Below are positions 35,317 through 44,080 of a stretch of DNA of 64,000 nucleotides, piece by piece (position 1 is the stretch's first letter; each line of letters starts with the position of its first letter). The translations under genes and the position numbers were made by a program. The stretch is from NCBI RefSeq assembly GCF_000620085.1, contig NZ_JHVJ01000019.1:88584-152583 (forward strand), in the 5' to 3' direction. The DNA is from Marinobacterium jannaschii DSM 6295 (GTDB lineage Bacteria > Pseudomonadota > Gammaproteobacteria > Pseudomonadales > Balneatricaceae). A model generated the notes under the pieces. The model searched no databases. It was given only the letters and a program-made list of their open reading frames with translations, and was not told where the DNA came from.

Positions 35317-36365
35317 CAGGTCTCTCCCTGGGTAACCATGTTCTGAAAGGCGGTCATGTCATAGATCGATTCCTGGGTGTGGCGGACAAATAACTTGCCG
35401 GTGGGATAGTCGCTGACCTCCTCCAGCGGTTGCTTCAGGGCCAGCCGCACCAGCATCTCCGGCAGGTTGATACCGACACCGGTGGAGAGGTAAACCCAGG
35501 CCGGGAAGCGCGGATTGATCTCAATCAGCCAGATCTTGTCGCCATCGACGATGCACTCGATCTCAAAGGCACCCTGCCAGCGGGTGCCATCGACAAACTG
35601 GCGGGTTGCCCGCTCCAGCGCCGGGTTGCGGATAGTGATACCGGTCCAGATCTTGCCCAACGGGGTGGTGGTCATCTTGCGTACCGCCACCAGTCCGGGA
35701 CAGTTGCCTGCGCCATCGCCGATGCCGATCACATTCAGCTCTTCGCCCTGTACCAGCTGCTGTACGATCACCGGGTAACCCCATTCGGCAATCACCTGGG
35801 AGAAGTAGCCCACCGCCTCGTCCATCGAGTAGGCCTTATAGGCTTTGTAGAAAGCACCCTTGATCATCACCGGCAATCCGATCTCTTCGATCGCACGGTG
35901 CATTTCATCCAGGGTCATCACGGTTTTCTGTGCCGGGGCGCTGATGCCGGTCTGCTCCGCCACCTCGGCCAGCCGGTCTTTGCCCCGCAGGTTGAACTGC
36001 GCCTCGGTCGGCAGCAGGCTATGAATGCCGGACAGCGCCAGGGTGTCACGGTGTTTGATATACAGCGGCAACTCGGTATCCAGCGTCGGGATCACCACGT
36101 CCAGGCCGAACGCCTCACGGATATAGAACAGCCTTTCGAGGAATGCGGTCTCACCGGCGCTGGGATAGGAGAGCAGAAAAGACTTGTCGAACAGCTGCTC
36201 CATATAGACGCCGGGTTCCAGTGCATCGTAGGCCAGCCCTGCGATACGGCAGTTAAGAGATTCAGCTTCCCGCAGGCTGCGGGCCACCCCGGTGCCGGGA
36301 CCGGGATTGTCGGTTGCGTTGATGCCTGTGATCGCGATGGCGATCTCCTTATCGATAGCCATCAT
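35316..36365 (-). CDS. ATP-grasp enzyme
   Basis: A 349-residue protein. The N-terminal Rossmann-like part has AIAITGINATDNPGPGTGVA. The ATP-grasp core has GLPVMIKGAFYKAYKAYS (ATP-binding Lys), VIVQQLVQGEELNVIGIG, and the metal-binding FEIECIVDGDKIWLIEINPR. Its fold is nearest to the carbamoyl-phosphate-synthase-like ATP-grasp group, which joins an activated carboxylate to an amine or thiol. The start overlaps the PqqD-like stop (ATGA). Coupling to a PqqD-like partner and a tiny ORF suggests peptide tailoring; the substrate is unknown. Confidence 0.88.
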   Translation of the reverse strand: MMAIDKEIAIAITGINATDNPGPGTGVARSLREAESLNCRIAGLAYDALEPGVYMEQLFDKSFLLSYPSAGETAFLERLFYIREAFGLDVVIPTLDTELPLYIKHRDTLALSGIHSLLPTEAQFNLRGKDRLAEVAEQTGISAPAQKTVMTLDEMHRAIEEIGLPVMIKGAFYKAYKAYSMDEAVGYFSQVIAEWGYPVIVQQLVQGEELNVIGIGDGAGNCPGLVAVRKMTTTPLGKIWTGITIRNPALERATRQFVDGTRWQGAFEIECIVDGDKIWLIEINPRFPAWVYLSTGVGINLPEMLVRLALKQPLEEVSDYPTGKLFVRHTQESIYDMTAFQNMVTQGET

Positions 36366-36607
36366 GCCAGCCCCTGTGTGGTCAGGTGATTGATAAAGTC
36401 CATGCAGTCGCGCTCGACTTCACGTGGCGCGCGGTCAAACTCATTCGCCAGTGTCTCGATAATCTCCGCCTGCGGCTGGCCGCAGAGCAGACCCCGCAAT
36501 ACCGTCAACCCGGTTTGGTTCAGCGCAAAGCTTTCACCGGTGGTCGGGTCGAAGGCAAATCCCTCTTCGCTGATCGCCAGGCGAGCCAGTCTGGTCAGGT
36601 TCATCAT
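36362..36607 (-). CDS. PqqD-like protein (RiPP recognition element fold)
   Basis: About 81 residues: LARLAISEEGFAFDPTTGESFALNQTG, then VLRGLLCGQPQAEIIETLANEF, then VERDCMDFINHL. This is the PqqD winged-helix pattern used to bind leader peptides of ribosomally made, modified peptides. No radical SAM gene is next to it; an ATP-grasp gene is, overlapped by ATGA. The ATG at 36607 gives the best spacing to GAGG. A candidate ECF promoter lies about 80 bases upstream. Confidence 0.85.
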   Translation of the reverse strand: MMNLTRLARLAISEEGFAFDPTTGESFALNQTGLTVLRGLLCGQPQAEIIETLANEFDRAPREVERDCMDFINHLTTQGLA

Positions 36608-36688
36608 CACAATCCTCTGCTGATGTTTAGTCGTATTCTGGCGGGGAAATTTGCAGGAAATGCGCAGAAATTGAGGAGAAACTGTGAA

Positions 36689-36717
36689 GAAGGGAGATCC
36701 GCCAGCCGCAATGTTCC
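36689..36717 (-). promoter_or_regulatory. Candidate ECF sigma promoter before the PqqD-like gene
   Basis: On the minus strand, GGAACA at 36717-36712, 17 bases, then CCCTTC at 36694-36689. It has the same spacing and flanks as the site at 33153-33182. Confidence 0.6.
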
Positions 36718-36998
36718 GGCGTTGCTACCGCACGAGGCAACGGCAGCGTGCCGCCGGGAGCTCCGGTTTATTCCGGCGCACACCGCACAGATAAACTACC
36801 GATACCGGCAAAACTGACCAATACTATGGTCTAGGTAAAATCAGCCTCTGAGCACGATCAGGGCTGAAGCAGGATCGCAGCACCGGACGGAAACAGATGC
36901 CGTAGCGCTCAGCCGCCATACTGTGTGATGACCAATAAATCGGAGTGACAGCGCCGGTGCCAGATGGCCGGCAGTCCGCTCCTGAATCAGGACAGGGA

Positions 36999-38741
36999 AT
37001 GATATCCGGATATCAGTTCAGGCTGTCGCTTATGTGCATACTGCTGGGATGCGGCCTGTCGCTTCAGGCCGCCCCGTTGCGGCTTTCACAGTCCTATGCC
37101 GACAGCATTGGCGACCGTTTCTGGCTGCTTCAGGAGGCATCGGCTCCGCTGACGGCCTCTCAGGCACTGAATGCCTTCCTCCGCAGCGAATTCCACCGCT
37201 CGACAAGCAAAGCGATCAACCTCGGCCTCAACGCCAGGCCGGTCTGGCTGCTGGCCCGACTGGAGAACGATACCGGCCTGTCTGTGCTGAGGCGTATCCA
37301 GATTGAAAATGCCTGGCTGGAGCGAGTTGATATCTATATCGCCCGGGAGGGGGCGATTGAGTGGCAACGCCATAGCCCTGACCTGACCCACTTCAGCGAG
37401 CATTCCGTCAAGCAACGCTTCTTCGCCATCGATTACAACTTTCCACCCGGGGAATCCCTGCTACTGATCCGCACTCAACAGGCCGGGCCGATGCTGCTGC
37501 CGGTCTACCTGCTGCAGCTGTCCCAGGCCGAGCAGCGCACGCTGGAACAAGCCTACAGCTATGCCCTGCTCTACGGTGCCCTGGGCGCTTTGTTGCTCTA
37601 TAACCTGATGCTATACGCCGGCTTGCGGGACACCCGTTACCTGCTCTATTCGCTGTATATGCTGGCCTTCCTTCTCGCCAACATCAGCTATACCGGCCAC
37701 GGTCATCAATGGCTCTGGCCGGCGTCCGCCAGCGGACAACACTATGCCAACATCACACTGCTGAGTGCCTATATTGTCACGGGGCTGCTGTTCAGCATCC
37801 GTTTCCTGAACCTTTCCGCGCTGTATCCGGGCTTTACGCGTCGACTCCACTTTGCCCTTGCCGGTAGCGGCGCGATCATAATGACCGCGCTGCTGGCCGA
37901 GCAGTACCTGGCAGCGGTTTATCTGGTCTTTGCCGGCCTGACCCTGTTTCCGTTCTTAATGGTGGGACTGGGACTGGCCTGCCTGCGTGAGGACCGCCGT
38001 AATGCGATGTATTTTCTGCTCGGCTCGGTATTCATTGCCACCGGGACCACGATCAGCGCAGCCACCTCCGAAGGGCTAATTCCCTATACCGTCTTTAATC
38101 ACCGGGCCATCGAGCTGGGCATGTTGCTGGATGCGACCCTGCTGGCGGCTGCGCTGGCGTTCCGTTTCAGGGAGATCGACGGCCGCCGCAGCAAGGCGGA
38201 AAGGCTGGCCAGTATCGATCCGTTAACCGGTATCTTTAACCGCCGGGCCTTCTATGAGCGGGCCGAGCCGCTCTGGAACAGCTCAGCCCGAAACCAGCGC
38301 ACCCTGTGCATCCTGATGCTCGATATCGATCACTTCAAGAAGATCAACGATCAGTACGGCCATGGCTACGGTGACCGGGTTCTGGCCCATATCGCCCTGG
38401 CGATGAAGCAGGAACTGCGGTCATTCGATTTGCTGGCCCGCTGGGGCGGCGAGGAGTTTATCCTGTTGCTGCCGGACACCTCTGTCCGCGAGGGGATACG
38501 GGTTGCCGAACGGATACGGCAGCGGATATCGGATCTTTCCCATAGCTGGGGACTGCCGGAAATAAAGGTCAGTGCCAGCCTGGGCGTGGCTGCCGGGATG
38601 GCGCCGACACGGGCGCTGGATGAGCTGATCAGCGAGGCCGATACGCAGCTGTATCAGGCCAAGGCGCGCGGACGTAACCGGGTTTGCGGCCCCTGTGCGC
38701 CGCGGCCTCAGCCCGGTAAGCGTGCGGCAAAGGTCCGGTAA
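36999..38741 (+). CDS. Diguanylate cyclase with 7TM-DISM sensor
   Basis: About 580 residues. Signal sequence, a beta-sandwich 7TMR-DISM extracellular domain (about 25-160, including RPVWLLARLENDTG and ENAWLERVDIYI), seven membrane helices (about 175-390), a short linker and a GGDEF domain. The active site is RWGGEEFILLL, intact. The outer domain may bind a sugar or other small ligand. The start is uncertain: an in-frame GTG at 36945 would add 18 residues; the ATG at 36999 gives a better signal sequence. It is divergent from the PqqD-like operon. Confidence 0.87.
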   Translation: MISGYQFRLSLMCILLGCGLSLQAAPLRLSQSYADSIGDRFWLLQEASAPLTASQALNAFLRSEFHRSTSKAINLGLNARPVWLLARLENDTGLSVLRRIQIENAWLERVDIYIAREGAIEWQRHSPDLTHFSEHSVKQRFFAIDYNFPPGESLLLIRTQQAGPMLLPVYLLQLSQAEQRTLEQAYSYALLYGALGALLLYNLMLYAGLRDTRYLLYSLYMLAFLLANISYTGHGHQWLWPASASGQHYANITLLSAYIVTGLLFSIRFLNLSALYPGFTRRLHFALAGSGAIIMTALLAEQYLAAVYLVFAGLTLFPFLMVGLGLACLREDRRNAMYFLLGSVFIATGTTISAATSEGLIPYTVFNHRAIELGMLLDATLLAAALAFRFREIDGRRSKAERLASIDPLTGIFNRRAFYERAEPLWNSSARNQRTLCILMLDIDHFKKINDQYGHGYGDRVLAHIALAMKQELRSFDLLARWGGEEFILLLPDTSVREGIRVAERIRQRISDLSHSWGLPEIKVSASLGVAAGMAPTRALDELISEADTQLYQAKARGRNRVCGPCAPRPQPGKRAAKVR

Positions 38742-38776
38742 GCGTGCGGTAAAAACCAGCGAACAGCCCGCACCGA

Positions 38777-39463
38777 TCAGCCGTCGAAACGGTAGCCGAT
38801 ACCATGCACCGTCTTGATAATCTGCGGCTGGCGCGGATCGGTTTCGATACGTTTCCTCAGCTGGGAAATGGTCTGGTCCAGGGTGCGCGAGCTGGGCATA
38901 TAATCCCGCCCCCAGCCCTCGTCAAACAGCTGGTCACGGCTGACCACCCGGCCCCGGTGACGATGCATCAGCTGCAGAATCCGTACATCTCGCAGACTCA
39001 GGTCGATCAGCTGGTCACCCCGGCGGGCACGCAGCTGATCCGGAAACAGCTGCAGCTCGCCCAGCTCCAGCACCCCGCCAGCCGAAGACCCGCCAGCCTG
39101 CTGCAGGGTGCGCCGTGTCACCGCCCGGATGCGGGCAATCACTTCACGGGTACCGAAGGGTTTCTTGATATAATCATCGGCCCCCAGTTCCAACCCGACC
39201 ACCTGATCGATCTCCTCCGACTTGGCGGTGATAAAGATTACCGGCAGCTGCTGATCCTGCTGGCGGATCTGACGGCAGACACTGTAGCCATCCTGCCCCG
39301 GCATCATGATATCCAGCAACACCAGCTCGGGCCGTTCGGACTGCCACAGGCGCAGCGCCTGGACGCCGTCCTCCGCTTCGATGCAGTGGTAGCCCTCCTG
39401 TTCCAGCAGGTCACACAGGCCTTCGCGGATATTCAGATCGTCTTCGGCAACCAGTACTTTCAT
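38777..39463 (-). CDS. OmpR-family response regulator
   Basis: A 228-residue regulator: receiver domain with acidic pair (AEDD) and phospho-Asp in LVLLDIMMPGQDG (about residue 51), KP at about 108, then a winged-helix OmpR-type DNA-binding domain (SSRTLDQTISQLRKRIETDP, IIKTVHGIGYRF). The ATG overlaps the kinase stop (ATGA). It is the last gene of the VWA-kinase-regulator operon. Confidence 0.94.
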   Translation of the reverse strand: MKVLVAEDDLNIREGLCDLLEQEGYHCIEAEDGVQALRLWQSERPELVLLDIMMPGQDGYSVCRQIRQQDQQLPVIFITAKSEEIDQVVGLELGADDYIKKPFGTREVIARIRAVTRRTLQQAGGSSAGGVLELGELQLFPDQLRARRGDQLIDLSLRDVRILQLMHRHRGRVVSRDQLFDEGWGRDYMPSSRTLDQTISQLRKRIETDPRQPQIIKTVHGIGYRFDG

Positions 39464-41193
39464 TGTGGTGTCTCCAGAGTCAGCAAGAAGCAGCAGCCCT
39501 GCTTCCAGCGTTCCAGTGTCAGATCGCCACCGTGGGCACGGGCGATATCCCGCGCCAGACCCAGGCCGATGCCGGTACCGGTAACGCCGTCGGTCAGGGC
39601 GTTGCTGACACGATAAAAAGGTTCAAACACCGCCCGGGTTTCACTCTCTGCGATGCCCGGCCCCCGGTCGGCCACCCGGATAGAGGTGTGGCTACCCTGT
39701 TGCCCGCTGCTGATCTCGATCAGTTCGCTGTCGGCGGCGTATTTCTCACAGTTGCTGAGCAGGTTATTGAGGATCTGCTCCAGCGCTTCGGGATCAAACT
39801 GCACCGGTGCACCGGCTGCAGCACTGAACTCAACCCGCAGGCCGCGCTGGGCCAGTACCGGGCTGAAGGTATCGATCACCTGCTGCACGCAGTCATCGAT
39901 CACGCCGGTACGATAGCTCAGCTGATGACCGTTATGCCGCTTGCGCGAGAAGCTGAGGACGTTCTCTATCAGCCGCGACAGGCGCCGGCTCTCATTATTG
40001 ATCACTGCCAGATAGCGCCGGGTACGGCTGTCTCCGTTATCCAGCCGCTGTTCCAGCATCTCGGCGTACATCCGTACATTGGTCAGCGGGGTTTTCAGCT
40101 CGTGGCTGACCTGATTGACGAAATTAACCCGCTGCTGCGCCAGCTCCAGTTCACGCCGCTGTTCACGGTAGAGCCACCAGCCCAGTGCCGACAGTCCGGC
40201 GGTCAGCAACAGCAGGGTGGCTGTCAGGGTGAACCAGTTGATGGCACCACCGGTGCTGTCAGGTGCATGGTACTCCAGCCGCCAGCTGCCCAGCGGATGA
40301 CTCAGCGGCAGTGAGCGCAGGGCCTGATCGCCACTTTCGCGATAGCTGCCAAAGGCATACAGGGTTTCGGCGTTACTGTTGATCAGGCGGATCTCATAGC
40401 GGCTGGCCTCATCCGGCTGGCTGGCGGGCAGCCGATTGATCAGATCAGACTTAAGGCGGCTGGCATCCAGCGCAAAGCCGAGGGTGTAACCGTCAGGATC
40501 CTGCCACCAGAAAATATGCTGCAGGCCCATGTCCGCATACCAGGCCAGCCAGCCGGACTGCTCTGCGGGCGATTCACCCGGCTGATCACGCAGTGGTTCG
40601 CGGGACTGTTCACCTGAGATCGGATCATCCTGCGCACTGTCACGGGTATATTCAGCCGCCGGGGCCCGCAGCGTCACCCGGGCCTGACTTTGTGCCCGCT
40701 CTTCCAGCGGCGCACTTAACAGGTAGCTCTGCTGCGCCACCGGGGCCTGCACCACCTGGGGATCATCGCTGCTGACCTGAAACAGCTGCGGCCGCGCCAG
40801 CAGGCGTTCGGTACGGGCGATAAACTGCTGCTCGCGCCGGGTCAGCTCACCGACGGGATAGGCCCTTTGCTGTTGTGGCGAGAGCACAAACAGATCCCCC
40901 ACCAGCGCCTCCCGCTGCAGCCAGTGACGCAGTTGCTCCGGGCTATAGCCCTGTCCCGGCCGGTCTTTCTGCCGGTAGAGCCGTGTTGCCTGCTGGAGCA
41001 GGCGCTGCTGGGCTGTCGCGAAATGCTGCTGTAACTGGCCGTCGATCGACTGCAGGCGCTGGTCGATCAGGGCCTGCAGTTGCAGACGGCCGAGCTGCTG
41101 CTGGTTATATTCCAGGCGCACCCCCATCCAGCCCAGTATCATTACCGGCAGCAGGATCAGGGTGGCGAGGATGACGGCGGTACGATAGTTCAT
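39460..41193 (-). CDS. Membrane sensor histidine kinase
   Basis: A 577-residue kinase. One membrane helix near the N-terminus (about 5-25), a large periplasmic region of about 290 residues rich in Gln, a second helix (about 308-328, WFTLTATLLLLTAGLSALGW), then HisKA (VNQVSHELKTPLTNVRMYAE, phospho-His) and HATPase (N box NNLLSNCEKYA, G box DRGPGIAESE and GTGIGLGLA). The ATG at 41193 overlaps the VWA stop (TGATG). The signal is unknown, possibly linked to the VWA protein. Confidence 0.93.
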   Translation of the reverse strand: MNYRTAVILATLILLPVMILGWMGVRLEYNQQQLGRLQLQALIDQRLQSIDGQLQQHFATAQQRLLQQATRLYRQKDRPGQGYSPEQLRHWLQREALVGDLFVLSPQQQRAYPVGELTRREQQFIARTERLLARPQLFQVSSDDPQVVQAPVAQQSYLLSAPLEERAQSQARVTLRAPAAEYTRDSAQDDPISGEQSREPLRDQPGESPAEQSGWLAWYADMGLQHIFWWQDPDGYTLGFALDASRLKSDLINRLPASQPDEASRYEIRLINSNAETLYAFGSYRESGDQALRSLPLSHPLGSWRLEYHAPDSTGGAINWFTLTATLLLLTAGLSALGWWLYREQRRELELAQQRVNFVNQVSHELKTPLTNVRMYAEMLEQRLDNGDSRTRRYLAVINNESRRLSRLIENVLSFSRKRHNGHQLSYRTGVIDDCVQQVIDTFSPVLAQRGLRVEFSAAAGAPVQFDPEALEQILNNLLSNCEKYAADSELIEISSGQQGSHTSIRVADRGPGIAESETRAVFEPFYRVSNALTDGVTGTGIGLGLARDIARAHGGDLTLERWKQGCCFLLTLETPQ

Positions 41194-42521
41194 CAATAGG
41201 TCTGCTGGGTAGCACGCTTATACTGCCGTGCCTTCAGTTCCTTGCGTTTACGGTTCCACTGGGCATCGTCGTCCAGCTCTTCAGCATCCTGCAACACTTC
41301 CGCTTCCTGTTCCAGCAGTTCCGGTGCCGCCAGGCTATCGGCATTGCTGCGCAGGTAGCTGGCACCGGCTTCGAGGATCTTCTTCGCCGCCGAGATATCA
41401 CCCTGGTCGCGCTTCTGCACCGCTTCGCGGCTCATCTCGTTAACCACCTGCTCTACGGCGCTCTGGTAGGTCTCCTTATCCACCGCTGCCTTTACCTGAT
41501 CTTCTGACTGGCTGAAACGCGCCACCGCCAGTCCCTGCAGGGATTCACGGGTACCGGCAAACGGATTCTGGTAGTTCACCGCCACGTCGACCAGTTGCAT
41601 CTCGGCGGCCTGTACCTGTGGCGGTACCGTCACCTCCAGCAGGATATATTTCTGCTGCGCGCTGTACAGCTGGTTCATCCGGGTGCGGATGCGCGGGCCC
41701 TGAATCTCGCCGTTACGACCGAGAATGCGCAGCGGTTTGACGCCGTTGAGGCAGCGAATCTCGATCTCCACCCCCTGCGCCACCACCGACAGTACATCAC
41801 CAAATTCATACTGGAAGATCCGCGCCAGATCATCGGCGTTTTCGATAAAGGCGTGGTTACCGTCGCTGAACCCGGCCAGCTGAGTCATCAGGTCTTCGTT
41901 ATAGCCCAGCCCCAGACCGAGGGTGGTGACACTGATCCCCTCGCGTCCCAGTGAAGCGCCCAGTTCGCCCAGCTCGTGGGGGGCACTGGGGCCGACATTG
42001 GCCAGCCCGTCCGAGAGCAGGATCACCCGGTTTACATTCTGGCGCTGCAGGAACTTACGCACTTCGGCCGCACCCTTGCTGACCCCGGCAAACAGGGCGG
42101 TGTTGCCGTCGGCCCTGATATTCCGGATCGCCCGGTTGATCGCCTGACGATCACTCACCCTGGTCGCCGGCACGACCACCTCGACATAAGTGTCGTAGCT
42201 CACTACCGAGACAATATCCTCAGGATCGAGGCGCGAGATCGCCATAATCGCCGCCTGCCGGGCCTGGCGGATCTTCTTGCCGTTCATGGAACCGGACTTA
42301 TCCAGCACGATCGCCACATTGGCCGGCAGCCGTTTAGTCACGCCGCCCTTTTCGATCCCCTCCAGCGAGATCTTGACGAAGGCGCTTTGTTGCTTGCCCG
42401 TCTCCATCACCGGGGTCGCCAGGTTAACCCCCAGTTTCAGGTCACTGGCACTGACCGCGCCACTGAGCGTCAGCAGGGAGATCACGACCGCGAACAGTCG
42501 CCATAGCCTTTGTGGTTTCAT
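41193..42521 (-). CDS. Secreted VWA-domain protein
   Basis: A 442-residue protein with a signal peptide (cut near AVSAS). The von Willebrand A domain has a complete MIDAS: DKSGSMNG (about 73-80), the Thr in DGNTALFAG, and LLSDGLANVG. A beta-rich middle and a Glu/Gln/Ala-rich helical C-terminus of about 120 residues follow. Such proteins bind divalent metal and partner proteins at the envelope. It is the first gene of an operon with a kinase and a regulator, so it may be part of the sensing arm. It is not clearly YfbK. Confidence 0.9.
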   Translation of the reverse strand: MKPQRLWRLFAVVISLLTLSGAVSASDLKLGVNLATPVMETGKQQSAFVKISLEGIEKGGVTKRLPANVAIVLDKSGSMNGKKIRQARQAAIMAISRLDPEDIVSVVSYDTYVEVVVPATRVSDRQAINRAIRNIRADGNTALFAGVSKGAAEVRKFLQRQNVNRVILLSDGLANVGPSAPHELGELGASLGREGISVTTLGLGLGYNEDLMTQLAGFSDGNHAFIENADDLARIFQYEFGDVLSVVAQGVEIEIRCLNGVKPLRILGRNGEIQGPRIRTRMNQLYSAQQKYILLEVTVPPQVQAAEMQLVDVAVNYQNPFAGTRESLQGLAVARFSQSEDQVKAAVDKETYQSAVEQVVNEMSREAVQKRDQGDISAAKKILEAGASYLRSNADSLAAPELLEQEAEVLQDAEELDDDAQWNRKRKELKARQYKRATQQTY

Positions 42522-42693
42522 TTTTAAATTCCTCGTTGATGTTTAGATAACATCAGCGTACGTTGCCCGCAAGCCAGAGCTGTCAGCCGGATATGCGTAA
42601 AGTGTAAAAGGTTTGTAAAACCTTTTGGCAGGCCTGCCAGCGCTAGTCCGAATAATGATTCACCCTGATGTATTCACCGGAGTAAACCTACCT

Positions 42694-43950
42694 ATGGGCT
42701 TTTCAAACACAGGCCTTATGCCATCGCTGCTGCAGGCGGTTGCCGCACAGGGCTACAGCGAGCCAACCCCGATCCAGAGCGCCGCTATTCCCGTTATTCT
42801 CTCCGGTGAAGACCTGATGGCCGGAGCCCAGACCGGCACCGGCAAGACCGCAGCCTTTGCCCTGCCGATTCTGCAGCTGCTCAGCAGTGATGCCGCTAGC
42901 GGCCAGCCCCGCGCGCTGGTGCTGGCACCCACCCGCGAACTGGCGCAACAGGTGTACCGCAGCTTTGTCGCCTACGGCAAGCAATGCGACCTGCGCGCCG
43001 CTCTGGTGTATGGCGGTGCCAGTATCAACTCTCAGCTCAGTGCGCTGGCCGACGGCGTGGATATCCTGGTGGCGACACCGGGACGGCTACTGGACCTGAT
43101 CGGGCGCGGTGCCGTCGAGCTGAGCCAGATCCGCCACCTGGTGTTCGATGAAGCCGACCGGATGCTGGATATGGGCTTTATCGATGAGATCCGCCGCATC
43201 CTCAAACAGGTGCCGGAGCAGCGCCAGACGCTGTTGTTCTCGGCCACCTTCGACCCGGCGATCTTTGACCTCAGCAAGACCCTGCTGAAAGAGCCGAAGC
43301 TGATCGAAGTGGATGCCCGCAACACCACCGCCGCGCTGGTGGAGCAGATGGTGTATGCGGTCGATGCTGACCGTAAGCGGGAACTGATCTCCTACCTGAT
43401 CGGCTCTAAAAACTGGCATCAGGTACTGATCTTCACCCGTACCCGCCAGGGTGCCGATGAGCTGGCGAGCGAGATGTGTAAGGATGGCCTGAAAACCCAG
43501 GCGATTCACGGTGACAAGTCGCAGGGCGCACGGGAACGTGGCCTGGAGGCGTTTCGCTCCGGAGAGATCCGGGCGCTGGTCGCTACGGATGTAGCAGCGC
43601 GCGGACTGGATATCGACCAGTTGCAGTACGTGGTGAACTACGAACTGCCCTACAACAATGAGGACTATATCCACCGTATTGGCCGCACCGGCCGTGCCGG
43701 TGGCTCGGGCCTTGCGATCTCGCTGGTCAGCCCGGCTGAGGAGTACCTGCTGGAAGAGATCGAAACCATGATCGATCGCAAGCTGCCGCAGCAGTGGCTG
43801 CCGGGCTTTGAGCCGGACCCGAGCAAACCGGTCAATACGCCCCGTAAAAGCAGTCCCGGCGCACAAAAAAAACGCGCCCGCGACCGCGCCCTGGGTAAAA
43901 GCGGTAAACCCGGCGGCCGTTCGGGTGGCCGTAACCGGCGCAGGCGGTAA
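42694..43950 (+). CDS. rhlE: DEAD-box RNA helicase, RhlE-like
   Basis: A 418-residue helicase with all core motifs: PTPIQSAAIPVIL (Q motif), AQTGTGKT (I), PTRELAQQ (Ia), TPGR (Ib), DEAD (II), SAT (III), and HRIGRTGRAG (VI). The C-terminal tail is Arg/Gly/Lys-rich (SGKPGGRSGGRNRRRR), typical of RhlE, and binds RNA. It acts in rRNA maturation or RNA decay. The ATG at 42694 (GGAG upstream) is preferred to an earlier frame start at 42625. Confidence 0.9.
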   Translation: MGFSNTGLMPSLLQAVAAQGYSEPTPIQSAAIPVILSGEDLMAGAQTGTGKTAAFALPILQLLSSDAASGQPRALVLAPTRELAQQVYRSFVAYGKQCDLRAALVYGGASINSQLSALADGVDILVATPGRLLDLIGRGAVELSQIRHLVFDEADRMLDMGFIDEIRRILKQVPEQRQTLLFSATFDPAIFDLSKTLLKEPKLIEVDARNTTAALVEQMVYAVDADRKRELISYLIGSKNWHQVLIFTRTRQGADELASEMCKDGLKTQAIHGDKSQGARERGLEAFRSGEIRALVATDVAARGLDIDQLQYVVNYELPYNNEDYIHRIGRTGRAGGSGLAISLVSPAEEYLLEEIETMIDRKLPQQWLPGFEPDPSKPVNTPRKSSPGAQKKRARDRALGKSGKPGGRSGGRNRRRR

Positions 43951-43956
43951 ACGGCT

Positions 43957-44054
43957 TCGCGGGTTTCGTAGCTCTGCCACGCTCCGCCGATAGCTGAGCA
44001 AGACGGGCTCCTGGCCCTTTTGCAGCCGGGTGTAGCGCGCAGCGAAACCCGCGA
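43957..44054. repeat. Long-span inverted repeat after rhlE
   Basis: TCGCGGGTTTCG at 43957-43968 and CGAAACCCGCGA at 44043-44054 are perfect 12-base complements. About 74 bases between them can form smaller hairpins. It fills the gap between converging rhlE and the hydratase gene. Confidence 0.75.
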
Positions 44055-44080
44055 TCTGCTATGGCTGGTTCGAGGGTTCG

